Shown here: piece by piece, positions 52,865-63,869 of the stretch
Layout of the letters: each line of letters begins with the position of its first letter
How positions within the stretch are numbered: the stretch's first letter is position 1
Assembly: GCF_036898095.1 (NCBI RefSeq)
Contig: NC_090744.1
Location: 7,076,068-7,140,067, forward strand
Direction: 5' to 3'
Length of the DNA: 64,000 nucleotides
Source of the DNA: Palaemon carinicauda
Lineage: Eukaryota > Arthropoda > Malacostraca > Decapoda > Palaemonidae
Notes under the pieces: model-generated
What the model was told of the DNA's origin: nothing
Database searches by the model: none
What the model saw: only the letters and a program-made list of their open reading frames with translations
Program-made: the position numbers and the translations under genes

Positions 52865-53070
52865 CAAATGAAAGACGTATTTTAATGTTATTATCGTTCT
52901 TAAATATCTCTTGTAGTTTTTCCTTATTTCCTTTCCTCACTGGGATATTTTCCCTGTTGGAACCCTAGGGCTTAGAGCATCCTGCTTTTCCAACTAGGGT
53001 TGAAGCTGAGCAAATAATAATAATAAAAAAAAAAATAATAATAACAATAATAATAATAATAATAATAACA
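52865..53070 (+). mobile_element. LINE-like 3' end with (TAA)n tail
   Basis: CCCTGTTGGAACCC and GCTTTTCCAACTAGGGTTG followed by AAT/AAC repeats at 53012-53070. Confidence 0.7.
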
Positions 53071-53074
53071 AGTG

Positions 53075-53478
53075 AGCAAGTCCTGAACGCGGACATGGTC
53101 CTCGTAGAGGACATACCTCCGCCAATATGACCTTGACCTTTGACCTTTATAAATTTGAACATCACCCATGGGTTGCGCCTGGACTAGGACTTCCCTGTTG
53201 GCTTATGCAAAAGTCAGTGCTTTATTTCTGTCTCTTGATATGGCCACTTATGTCATAGTGACACCAGTGACCCCTGTGACCTTGACCTTGGGGTGACCTT
53301 GACCAAAATTTAATCAGTTCTTCCATACACATTGGGGAACTACTTGGCCAAGTTTGAAGTGATTCCGTGTAGAAATGTGGCCTCTACGTTGTCCACAGAC
53401 AGACAGACAAACAGAGAAACAAACAAACAAACAAACAAACAAACCGAACCGAAAACATAACCTCCGCCGCTTGGCGGA

Positions 53479-53485
<7 letters not shown>
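53075..53485. mobile_element. Dispersed repeat with TGACCT motifs and CCTCCGCC ends
   Basis: An approximately 400-bp block bounded by ACCTCCGCC (53115) and GGCGGAGGTAATAAT (53473). It contains TGACCTTGACCTTTGACCT near 53129, more TGACC words at 53258-53303, a CAGACAGACAGACAAACA run and a closing hairpin CCTCCGCC/GGCGGAGG (53461-53480). I recognise it as a repeat type common in marine invertebrates; its class is not clear. Confidence 0.6.
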
Positions 53486-53528
<43 letters not shown>

Positions 53529-53602
53529 TAATAATAATAATAATAATAAATGGAGTCTCCACGGAAGGACCAAAAAGTCTTTCAGGGATTCAAAATCCTT
53601 GT

Positions 53603-53655
<53 letters not shown>

Positions 53656-53865
53656 AAACTCTATGGCTTATTTACACCAGTTCAAAGGAAGGGGGAACAT
53701 GATTTCTTATTTCATATCCTCAATGGACTCTTTTCTCTGTTGGAGCCCTTGTTCTTAGAGGATCCTGCTTTTCCAGCTAGGGTTGTAGCTCAGCAAATAA
53801 TGTTAATAATAAATGGAGTCTCTGCGGATGGAGCAAAACGTCTTTGAGACGTTCAAAATCCTTGT

Positions 53866-53938
<73 letters not shown>

Positions 53939-53990
53939 GCCCAATGGCATATTTACGCCAGTTCAAAGGAAAGGGGAACATGATTTCATA
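53481..53990. repeat. Tandem duplication of a (TC)n-bearing unit, about 263 bp
   Basis: AATGGAGTCTC starts at about 53549 and 53812, followed in both by TTCAAAATCCTTGTAACTC, a TC tract (53605-53650; 53867-53933) and TTCAAAGGAA(A/G)GGGGAACA. A LINE 3' end with short TAA tail lies at 53725-53812. Confidence 0.85.
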
Positions 53991-54635
53991 GGACCAAAGC
54001 GTAAAATAATGAAGACTGCAACAAATTACAATAGATCAACATGTTTGTTGTGACCAAACCAACACATCATTAATTATGACAAAGCGAAAAGGGGGAGAAA
54101 GAGAAGAGAAAATTGCAGTGTAATCAAGAGACGAAATTATTTGAGCTGTAAACTAGAAGCTGTTCGTTAAGTTTCACTCTGAAGTTTGTCAACAGAGATG
54201 AGAGAAATTTGATGTTATTATCGTATCCTCTTCTTGGATGTGTTTCATACACAAAATACTTGATTTTCTTAATTTGAATATTACGAGTTAAAATTGAAAT
54301 ACTGTTTTCATAATACTAAAAAATTAGCTTTTTCTTAGTGTTTTATTGACAATTATTGACACAAAACTTATTCCTTTTATTTATAATGTAAATTCATATA
54401 TATTCTGGTACGATTCGATGAATGAGATGAAAGCTGATGAATAGAATTGTATGGTACATATACAGTCAGAAAAGGTAAAAAGTTGATAAATGTAGAGACA
54501 GAAATGCAAAGAAACCGGAGGTCAAGATGAGAAGGGGAATCAGGATATTTAGTAAGAAGATTTGAATGAAACAAGAATCTTGGAAATGTATTATAATTTA
54601 GAAACATTTTGAAGTAGAGGGGCACTCAGTTGAAC
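53991..54635. other. Non-coding stretch
   Basis: A/T-rich. The 82-codon minus frame at 54377-54625 has no recognisable domain. Nothing else was identified. Confidence 0.5.
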
Positions 54636-54636
54636 G

Positions 54637-54975
54637 CAGACCTCCACCATGGCAGCTTATTTTTTGAACTTTTGCTCGGCTTTGACCTTGATCTTTGACC
54701 TTAAAATGTATTAATTGGCGCTGATTTTCATGCACACATGGCACTCAAGTAATCGATTCTATGAAAAATTCGAAATATTGCAAACAAAAGATATATTTTT
54801 TTCTTAGACCTCCACCGTGGCAGCTCATTTCTTGAACCCTTTTCTCGACTTTGACCTTGATCTTTGACCTGAACATGTATTATTAGGCGTGGATTTCCAT
54901 ACACATATGGCACTCAAGTAATCTATTCTATGAAAAATTTGAAGAATTGCAACCAATGGATATATTTTTTTCTGA
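54637..54975. repeat. Two tandem units of about 168 bp with TGACCTTGATCTTTGACCT
   Basis: GACCTCCACC(A/G)TGGCAGCT begins at about 54640 and 54808. Both units carry TTTGACCTTGATCTTTGACC and end with a TATATTTTTTTCT word. They share the TGACCT motif with the dispersed repeat at 53075-53485. Confidence 0.85.
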
Positions 54976-55274
54976 CTCAGTTCTATACTTGTTATATTTT
55001 ATACACTTTACTTTGCCTCCTCCTCGTATTCTTTGAAGTTTTTTTATTTCTCTCTCTCTCTCTTCTTCCAATTTGACATTTCTTTTGCGAGAGTTATTCT
55101 AAAAGACTTTGCTCACCGTACCGTGTCACTGTGTCGCTTATTCATTATTCTGTGGTTTTCTATTATATTTGTTCGTTTGGTGAAACCTATCCAGATGTTT
55201 CAGTGCTTTTTCTTCCATTCATATGTCATTGTTAACCTTTCAGCAGAGAGGTTAGCCACACTCTTTCTCCCACA

Positions 55275-55312
55275 TACATACACACATACATACATACATA
55301 CATACATACATC
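55275..55312. repeat. (CATA)n microsatellite
   Basis: About nine ACAT units. Confidence 0.9.
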
Positions 55313-55402
55313 ATTCGCTGTTACTATTCCACTGCAGAACAAAGGCAAAAGATATGTCTTTCCACTTGCGTTTGTTTATATTCTTTCTATGCCAGTCCAC
55401 AT
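55313..55402 (-). mobile_element. C-terminal fragment of a LINE protein
   Basis: On the minus strand the frame reads [17 protein letters not shown] then FAFVLQW, the end of a reverse transcriptase family I recognise as common in decapods. Only about 30 codons remain, between two microsatellites. Confidence 0.55.
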
Positions 55403-55430
55403 GCATACACACACACACACACACACACAT

Positions 55431-55464
<34 letters not shown>

Positions 55465-55541
55465 TGTATATACATACATACATATATATATATATATACA
55501 TATATATTTATAAACTATATATATACATACACACAGATATA

Positions 55542-55583
<42 letters not shown>

Positions 55584-55690
55584 CATATATATTTATAAAC
55601 TATATATATACATACACACAGATATATATATATATATATATATATACATACATATATATATACACAATATATACATATATTCATATATAA
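55403..55690. repeat. (CA)n/(AT)n microsatellite cluster
   Basis: CA run at 55407-55440 then AT tracts broken by TACATA words. A block of about 105 bp containing TATATTTATAAACTATATAT occurs twice (near 55503 and 55591). Confidence 0.9.
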
Positions 55691-56480
55691 AATTAACCTT
55701 GAACTTCCAAAATTCAATAATTTCCGACTATTTACATAACATTTAATCCCTACAAGTTTTATTACTCTACGATTAAAACTATAGCCAGGAAACTGTTCAC
55801 AAACAAACACACACAAACACAAACACACACACACAAACGTGGGGTAAAACATAATCTCCTTCCAACTTCGTGGGCTGAGGTAATAAAAGACTGCAAAAAA
55901 AGTAATGGTTAACACCATGAAAAAAAAAATCCTATTTCGAATAAAATTGGATTGCTATGCAACAAAGTTCACAAACTAAAATTTTCAAAAAATATCAAAT
56001 AAAAGCAATTTTATTTCATTGCGTTAGAAATGCAAACGATGTTCAGTTCGAATAATTTTGGAAATTACAAAGATTATTTGTGAAAAGATAAATTGTTCTA
56101 AAATGAGAATTTTAATCTATTATTGTTTTGAGGATATTTGGATTTGAATTTTTACAGAGGTGCAAAACATAAATCGTTTTATCGAATCATTTATAGAAAA
56201 TTCGTTCGGTAGAAAATAAAATGGATTTTGCGTGAAGAACTTTTCTTTTACTATTTTTAATAGATAAAATTAATAAAATGACAGAAATTTCTTTTCCTTA
56301 CAATTTACTAAATAAGATTAATAGGATGATTTTTTTTTCCTATGAAATGGTAACAAATGTTTATATTTGATTTTGGTTGTACTAATTTAAGATTAATTAT
56401 CACATCAAAACACTATTTCAGAAGACTTGTCTAAGAGTTATATATCTATCAATTAAAGCAATTGTAACCGGGTAATTAGT
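55691..56480. other. A/T-rich non-coding stretch
   Basis: Short CA/AAACA words near 55800-55840. No gene or repeat family was recognised. Confidence 0.5.
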
Positions 56481-56481
56481 A

Positions 56482-56650
56482 TGCGTACCAACCGTGTGTC
56501 ACACGATCGTACATATTTCATTTTGTGCTTGTATCTTCGCTCTCCCCTCACACTAAAAATAACCTGAAAAAACATGTCTGTTTTTCTCAATGGTAACGGT
56601 GTCGATTTTTGAACATGAAATTTTCTGTTGCCTTGAGCTTTTGTATATAA
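56482..56650 (+). repeat. Partial LTR related to the CsRn1-like element
   Basis: GTACCAACCGTGTGTCACAC, GCTTGTATCTTCGCTC and GTTGCCTTGAG.TTTTGTATATAA match the 5' part of the 254-bp LTR with many differences and indels, so it is a different, older subfamily. It runs into the assembly gap; the rest is unseen. Confidence 0.75.
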
Positions 56651-57150
56651 NNNNNNNNNNNNNNNNNNNNNNNNNNNNNNNNNNNNNNNNNNNNNNNNNN
56701 NNNNNNNNNNNNNNNNNNNNNNNNNNNNNNNNNNNNNNNNNNNNNNNNNNNNNNNNNNNNNNNNNNNNNNNNNNNNNNNNNNNNNNNNNNNNNNNNNNNN
56801 NNNNNNNNNNNNNNNNNNNNNNNNNNNNNNNNNNNNNNNNNNNNNNNNNNNNNNNNNNNNNNNNNNNNNNNNNNNNNNNNNNNNNNNNNNNNNNNNNNNN
56901 NNNNNNNNNNNNNNNNNNNNNNNNNNNNNNNNNNNNNNNNNNNNNNNNNNNNNNNNNNNNNNNNNNNNNNNNNNNNNNNNNNNNNNNNNNNNNNNNNNNN
57001 NNNNNNNNNNNNNNNNNNNNNNNNNNNNNNNNNNNNNNNNNNNNNNNNNNNNNNNNNNNNNNNNNNNNNNNNNNNNNNNNNNNNNNNNNNNNNNNNNNNN
57101 NNNNNNNNNNNNNNNNNNNNNNNNNNNNNNNNNNNNNNNNNNNNNNNNNN
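56651..57150. other. Assembly gap (500 N)
   Basis: Exactly 500 unknown bases. The round number suggests a placeholder length. It is bordered by a partial LTR on the left and a strong hairpin on the right. Confidence 1.
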
Positions 57151-57290
57151 GGTGCCCTTTTAGCTCGGAAAATTTTCCTGATCGCTGATTGGTTAGAATT
57201 ATCTCGTCCAACCAATCAGAGATCAGGAAATTTTTCCGAGCTAAAAGGGCACCGCTGCGAGTCGGTGCAAAATCTGCATCGCTAAAAGAA
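57151..57290. repeat. 103-bp inverted repeat (foldback element end)
   Basis: 57151-57253 is a near-perfect palindrome: it starts GGTGCCCTTTTAGCTCGGAA, has CTGATTGGTT before and AACCAATCAG after a loop of about 15 bp, and ends TTCCGAGCTAAAAGGGCACC. The next 37 bases (to CGCTAAAAGA) may be the outer part of one arm whose partner lies in the gap. Arms are about 44 bp with one or two mismatches. Likely a foldback or MITE-like element. Confidence 0.8.
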
Positions 57291-57369
57291 ATTGACTATA
57301 GAACTGATATTTCTAATGTATAGTTAATATTAATGAATGGAATTAAATAACTATAAGGAATACGAGTAA

Positions 57370-57577
57370 GTGATTTAGACCAAAACATGATCTTCCAAAT
57401 CAGGCAGTTGAATCTGTGGAACTTCCAAAGTTCAAACTTGCAGCAAATGTTTTTTCATGTTGAACAGCTGGCATAAATATATAGTTTATATATGAAAGAT
57501 CTATTCTAATGTTGTTACTGTTCTTGAAATATATGGCATCTTGCTTTTGCAACTAGGGTTGTAGCTTAGCTAATAAA

Positions 57578-57618
<41 letters not shown>

Positions 57619-57631
57619 GTAGTAGTTTAGC

Positions 57632-57703
<72 letters not shown>

Positions 57704-57712
57704 ATTTTGAAT
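57370..57712 (+). mobile_element. LINE-like 3' end with long (TAA)n tail
   Basis: GATCTTCCAAATCAGGCAGT then TGGAACTT matches, with changes, the coding end seen at 41956-42427; then CAACTAGGGTTGTAGC and TAA tracts (57577-57618, 57633-57702) separated by a repeated TAGTTTAGCTAATAA word. Confidence 0.7.
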
Positions 57713-57984
57713 AATTTATTCCAGAAATAGTAAAACCAATATTGCCACTTTATTGTATTCAGAAGAAATCTAATTTTCTTATGAAATCAAATATACAGAA
57801 AACCCACATCACCTCTCTTATTAATATTCATAGAATCATATATATGTAAACTACTACTCTAACATATTTACTTAATAAATTTTTACTAATTATAAAAGAT
57901 ATAACTCGAATGTATGTCACAATTAGTTGGAATAACAAAGGAAATGTTATTCTGAGTTTTTCCTTCATCTAGTTGATAATAATT
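57713..57984. other. A/T-rich non-coding stretch
   Basis: Nothing recognised. Confidence 0.5.
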
Positions 57985-58261
57985 TAAAGGTTTAAAGGCC
58001 GCTCATGAATGGCAGAGACAAGGGACAGTGACCAATGGTCAGCGTGTAAGTCCCCTCTCCACCCAAGCTAGGACCAAGGAGTGCCTGGCAATGGCTGCTG
58101 ATTACTCAGCAGATAGACCTATAGGCTCCCCCAAAGACCCAATTTTTTAGGTCATAAGGATGGTGAGATTGCAGCGACCATAGAAGCTAACGAGTTTCAG
58201 CAGGACTCGAACCCAAGTCTAGCATTCATCAGTCAGGGACGTTACTACATCGGCCACCACA
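57985..58261 (-). mobile_element. Full-length tRNA-derived SINE
   Basis: On the minus strand the head at 58261 reads GTGGTGGCCGATGTAG (A box TGGCCGATGTAG, 58245-58256) and GGGTTCGAGTCC (B box, 58203-58213), the internal RNA polymerase III promoter of a tRNA. The body of about 200 bp follows, ending near TTTAAACCTTTAAATT. Fragments of the same family are at 7417, 33585, 43043, 48575 and 52238. The head may derive from a tRNA-Leu or tRNA-Ser type; it does not look like a functional tRNA. Confidence 0.8.
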
Positions 58262-58324
58262 TTTGGATTTTTGGATGCCCCTTAATTGCCTATTTATTAT
58301 AAACGCAAAGTAATATGGCCTAAA

Positions 58325-58645
<321 letters not shown>

Positions 58646-58859
58646 ATAAATATCAAGGAAGGAATCTAAGCATCAACCAAAATTCTCCAGCAGTGGGACG
58701 ATCTTGACCCGAGAAGGACAAGAACAACCTTTACAGACAGAACAAATAAAGGCGAGTTTCGTCTCTGACTTGAAATGGTAATTTTTACTGTTTGGGACTC
58801 ACCATTTTTGGCGGTAAAAGTTTTTTATTAAAATATTACCTTATTCTTCGGCCATTTAT

Positions 58860-59285
58860 GTTACTCTAAAGTGAAGGTAGAAATGCGTTTCTCAGTTTGC
58901 TATTTATCGTAATTCGAAATGAACTCTGTTATGATTAAGTTTATAAACATGATTGAATCAGAAAAAAATATTTAGATGTTTCTGAATCATCCAAAAAGAG
59001 TTTAACCTTATCACTGAAAAATGACGGTAGAAATGAGTCTCTCATTTCGTTATTTATCGTATTTCGAAATAAACTCTGTTATAAGTTACGGTCAATTTAC
59101 GTTTATAAATAGATTTGAATAAAAAAATCTATTTGGATGTTTATGAATGAGACAGTCAGAGCTTTACATTATCTGGTAGAAGAAAATTTCATATTATTTT
59201 TTTTTGGGAAATTTTCAGATGTTTATGATTGATGCAGAAAGAATTTTACCTTATCCATGTAGAAAAAAATTTCAGAGTAATTTTC
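58860..59285. repeat. Diverged tandem repeat, about 155-170 bp, two to three units
   Basis: GGTAGAAATG(C/A)GT.TCTC, TTTATCGTA.TTCGAAAT and ATGTTT.TGAATCA-type words recur near 58876, 59034 and partly 59215. Confidence 0.65.
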
Positions 59286-59318
59286 ATTTATTTAAAAACC
59301 AAAAGTGAACCAGTTTTA

Positions 59319-59320
<2 letters not shown>

Positions 59321-59375
<55 letters not shown>

Positions 59376-59382
59376 ATATATT
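59321..59382. repeat. (AT)n microsatellite
   Basis: About 60 bp of AT. Confidence 0.95.
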
Positions 59383-59539
59383 GTGATCAATCAGATATAC
59401 TTATTCATTATCTTAATGTGTTGCTTTTGCATTTAAAAAAACTTGAAAAAATATTACTTTAAATTCACACAATTGTTAACGTTATATCAGAAATGGAAGC
59501 TAAATTTTCTTTATTATTGATTAAAAAAATCCTCTGGGA

Positions 59540-59738
59540 TCCACAAGGCACTAGAAGAGTTGGAAGACCCAGGCCTACATGGCTGAGGACTATGAAGCGT
59601 GAAGTAGGAGAGGATGAATGGCGAAGTATTGATTTAAAAACTAAGACAAAGACGACTGGCGAAATCTAACCGTAGCCCCTTTGCGTCAATAGCCGTAGGA
59701 GGAGATGATGATGATGATGATGATGATAATAATGATGA
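59540..59738 (+). mobile_element. LINE 3' end with (GAT)n tail
   Basis: Encodes RRVGRPRPTWLRTMKREV, then EDEWRSIDLK, the basic C-terminal end of a LINE reverse transcriptase. A small deletion shifts the last codons relative to the fragment at 3207-3285. The tail is GAT repeats at 59702-59738. This is the family into which the Tx1-like LINE inserted. Confidence 0.75.
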
Positions 59739-60046
59739 TAATTGATTGAAAACAGCTTCAACACAGAACCTGACACTTGATTGACATACTTTTGTTATAT
59801 AATCTGGAATAAACTCCAGCAATTGCATTCATAAAATATATGAATGTCCTGAAATATTGAAAAATGAAAAAATAAAAATGCTTTCAATAAGCCATACATC
59901 AAGAGGGGAAACAAATGATTTTCTTTTATATTACAAATCACTGTTGTTTTAAATTCGAAACTGAATCGTTGGTAGAAATAAAGATATCGAATTGATATTT
60001 TAGTCATTTTTTTATGGGAATGGGTAATCAGTTTCTCCAGCAGATA
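59739..60046. other. Non-coding stretch
   Basis: Nothing recognised; open frames are short and without motifs. Confidence 0.5.
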
Positions 60047-60050
60047 GGAC

Positions 60051-60084
<34 letters not shown>

Positions 60085-60177
60085 GTTATTGTTATTGTTA
60101 TTATTCTTATAACTAATATTATCATCATTATTATTATTATTATTTCATTATTATTTCTTCTTCTACTACTACTACTA

Positions 60178-60212
<35 letters not shown>

Positions 60213-60343
60213 ATTATTATTATTATTATTATTATCGTTATCGGTATTGTTATTGTTGTTGTTGTTACTATTATTATTATTATTATTATTATTATCATTA
60301 TCAATAATAATATCATTATTATTATTTCTACTACTACTACTAC

Positions 60344-60392
<49 letters not shown>

Positions 60393-60410
60393 GCTATCGT
60401 TATCGTTATC

Positions 60411-60454
<44 letters not shown>

Positions 60455-60488
60455 CAATATATATCATTATTATTATTTCTACTACTAC

Positions 60489-60573
<85 letters not shown>

Positions 60574-60710
60574 GCTATCGTTATTGTTATTGTTATTGTT
60601 GTTGTTGTTGTTGTTGTTATTCCTGTTGTTGTTGTTGTTGTTGTTATAGTTGTTAACTAAGCAGCAACCCAACTTTATAAAAGCAGGATGCTATTAAATA
60701 CCGCAGATAA
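60047..60710 (-). mobile_element. Retroposon 3' end with a 610-bp compound trinucleotide tail
   Basis: The tract 60047-60656 is almost wholly NNN units of TTA with blocks of TTG, CTA, TCA and CGT. On its right is a degraded family 3' end (AGCAGCAACCCAACTTTATAA then AAGCAGGATGCTAT, 60660-60697), so the tract is probably an overgrown retroposon tail read on the minus strand. Long frames over it are artefacts. Confidence 0.75.
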
Positions 60711-61190
60711 ATATGACGGAATTATTAATGACACCATACCCAGAATTGCTAAAAGTTCTCTGTGGAATTACATTAAATTTTGATTTATACCAGACACAGA
60801 CACTGTAAAAAAATCTGATGGAACTAATTTTATCATTCCCAAAATTTATGATAATATTATGTAGTGTTCATCTAAAATCTTTTAAACCTTCCTCTCTACA
60901 ATAAGATAATTACTGAAAATAGGATCATATTCCTATTTCGTTTTATCTTAAATAAAAATATATAAAACTAGACCACCATTCAAAAACACATATAACGAAC
61001 TCTCTTTTTGTTCAGTATGCAAAACAGGTTAGGAATTAATTTTCGTAATTCCCATCATTTGAAGAAAACCGTTACGTAATGAATTCTTTTGACAGTGATG
61101 ACATTTGCAAATGAGGTCAGATTGGCCTTTTATTTTGTGCTCGTGCGCAAAAAAAAAAAGAAAAAAAAAACTGTCCCAGAGCTAGGTGGT
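60711..61190. other. Non-coding stretch
   Basis: No gene recognised; two poly(A) runs near 61149-61170. Confidence 0.5.
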
Positions 61191-61194
61191 GAGA

Positions 61195-61890
61195 CCTGCA
61201 ATGTTGAACTCATCCGAAACATGGGTAACTAAGAGGAGAGATGAGAACAGGATTGATGTAACTGTGATGAGGATGTTGAGGAGATGGTAATGTGGACTTA
61301 CAAGAAAGGATAAAGTTAAGAACAATCATGTTAAAGGTACTCTCAAAATAGCACCAGCTTTAACCAAGGTGAGAGAAAGTAGAATGAGATGGTATGGACA
61401 TGTAGAGAGACGAGAGGTAGGATTGGTGTAACTGAGATGAGGATATTGAGGTGGCAATGTGGACTTACAAAAAAGGATAAAGTTAGGAACAAATAGGTTA
61501 GAGGCACTCTCAAAATAGCACCAGCTTCAACCAAGGTGACAGAAAGTAGAATGAGATGGTATGGACATGTAGAGAGACGAGAGGAAGACAAGAAAGGATA
61601 AAGTTAAGAACAAGCATGTTAGAGGCACTCTCAAAATAGCACCAGCTTCAATCAAGGTGAGAGAAAATAGACCAAGGTGGTATGAACATGTAGCGAGACG
61701 AGAGGAAGAAGACCATCCGATAAGGAAGATGATGAATATTGACTACCTGGTGAGTGAAGGTTAGTTAGACCAAAATTGAGATGGATTGTGTGAAAAGAGA
61801 AATGAGGGAGTTGGGATTGAGCAAGGGAGATGCACTGAACCGAAGGAAATGGGAGGATGTGTTCAGGAACCATTACATCGACTCCAAATA
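61195..61890 (+). pseudogene. LINE ORF2 C-terminus, rearranged into partial tandem copies
   Basis: Frames encode CGLTRKDKVKN, GTLKIAPA.TKVRESRMRWYG and HVERRE, the region after the RT domain of a BovB/RTE- or Jockey-style LINE, repeated about three times (near 61295, 61470, 61600). The end CVKREMRELGLSKGDALNR then RKWEDVFRNHYIDSK and a stop lies at 61770-61889. Internal stops and frame changes mark it as dead. Confidence 0.75.
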
Positions 61891-62250
61891 GGGACAAGCT
61901 TCTACAGAAAGAAGAGGACTAAAAATCTGTATCATGAATGGAGACTTTCCCAAGCTCTTGGGTAGTCAAATTATTCATTTTTCTAATTTTCTTATTTTGA
62001 TTCATTTTATTTACCTGCCAATGTTATTTATGTACCAATCTATAATATTTTCTTATTTTATAGATTTTTGTTTACTTTTTAGTAAATTTAAGAGCTGCAA
62101 TTGTTTAGAGGGCTGTTGTTTAGTGTAGCCCAATAGAGGTTTTCTAAGCTCAAAGGTAGTCTAAATCTTCTATACTCTAATTTCGATATTCTTATTCTAC
62201 TACCAATGTTATTTCATTTCCAATCTAGACTATTTCTGTATTATGTATTC
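61891..62250. other. Non-coding stretch
   Basis: CAAGCTCTTGGGTAGTC and a related AAGCTCAAAGGTAGTC word 190 bp apart suggest an old tandem duplication (61953 and 62147). No gene is seen. Confidence 0.5.
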
Positions 62251-62251
62251 A

Positions 62252-62470
<219 letters not shown>

Positions 62471-62505
62471 TCCATATTTTGTTTTTACTTTTCATTTAAT
62501 GTTTG

Positions 62506-62760
62506 AGTCCTACTGGGAATCCTAAAGACTGAAGCTATTAAGGCTTTTAACCAGAGACTGAAGACTTTCTTGTTCTTTAAAAACTTTGATAATGTGGATT
62601 TGATAATAAATATACAATACATTGTATGATAGGCCAAAATACCTAAGAATATATAGGATAAACAGATCCTGCAGGTCCTGTAGTGCTTAGGGTTCCTTGT
62701 GTGATAAGACTAGGAAAGCAGCCCTTAAAGAATATTATAGAAAGTATTCGATTTTACTTA
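62506..62760 (+). mobile_element. Possible LINE C-terminal remnant
   Basis: EAIKAFNQRLKTFLFFKN followed by FDNVDL, then in another frame SCRSCSA and LCDKTRKAALKEYYRKYS, resemble the end of a LINE reverse transcriptase. Frames are broken. Family not recognised with certainty. Confidence 0.5.
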
Positions 62761-62984
62761 TGTTTTGTCAGATTCTCTGTTATGTATATTTACTCTTTTT
62801 AAGCTACATTAATTATATAATTGAGAATCGTTCAAAAAATAGGATCGCAATATATTCAGGAGCAAATGATAAGAATTCTCTTTGATCGACAAGACATTTG
62901 TATAAATAAAAATCAAATTGAATTAATGATAATAAGAAAAAGATACTGTGTCATTAGAAAGACAGTGAAGGTAGCTAATATTTC

Positions 62985-63000
62985 AATAGTGCATTCTTCT

Positions 63001-63075
<75 letters not shown>

Positions 63076-63155
63076 ACATAGCATGTCAATATGAAAAAAT
63101 GGCTTCAACCTTTAAGATACTACATAACACATATATTTCATTAGTGCATTCTTCT

Positions 63156-63215
<60 letters not shown>

Positions 63216-63293
63216 TAACATAGCATGTCAATATAATAAAATTGCTTCAAACTTTAAGATATTACATAACACATATCATTAGTGCATTCTTCT

Positions 63294-63348
<55 letters not shown>

Positions 63349-63415
63349 ACATAGCATGTCAATATAATAAAATTGCTTCAAACTTCAAGATACTATATAA
63401 CAAACAATACAGAAA
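62985..63415. repeat. Composite minisatellite carrying (GA)n, three units
   Basis: Each unit has AGTGCATTCTTCTT(G/A)GAGA, a GA tract (63004-63072, 63159-63215, 63296-63346), AGT(A/T)ACATAGCATGTCAATAT and about 70 bp more. Unit starts near 62988, 63141 and 63280. Confidence 0.92.
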
Positions 63416-63825
63416 ATTTCTATAAACTCTACAATGAGGAAACATTTTGAAATTATTAATGAGACAGCTGAGGAGCAGAGACATTTTATTGGGGAAGGCC
63501 CAAGAGATTACCATAGTTCCCCATACATTTCATAAAACTCGCAATTCATTTCACGAAAACGGGAAAGAACTTTTGAAAACTGGTTGCTAATGGCCAGTTA
63601 ATCTTTAAATGGGAAAAACAGGGACACGAATATTGTGCAAATGGTTATATTTAGAATTTATTATAATCACTAGATTCGATGTCATTGATGGTTATTTGAC
63701 ATAGATTGATGTTATTGTTCTGTTATTAACACGACTAACTGACGAGCTGTAATTTCATCTATTTTAGAAATTGATTGTTATTATAACATTCTCCATTCAC
63801 TATAGATCTGTTGTTGATCATATGA
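63416..63825. other. Non-coding stretch
   Basis: Nothing recognised. Confidence 0.5.
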
Positions 63826-63869
63826 AGAAGAAGAAGAAGAAGAAGAACAACAACAACAACAACAACAAA
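63826..63869. repeat. (AGA)n then (ACA)n microsatellite
   Basis: About seven AGA units followed by eight ACA units. Confidence 0.95.

Noticed and set aside
55033..55746. 237-codon frame
   Set aside because: Runs through CATA, CA and AT repeats and over a LINE fragment on the other strand.
58200..58261. Functional tRNA gene
   Set aside because: A and B boxes belong to a SINE head; the sequence around them does not give a convincing full cloverleaf and the family is repeated.
60012..60672. Asn-, Ile- and Leu-rich frames
   Set aside because: Products of the trinucleotide tract; every frame is open because TTA/AAT repeats contain no stop in those phases.
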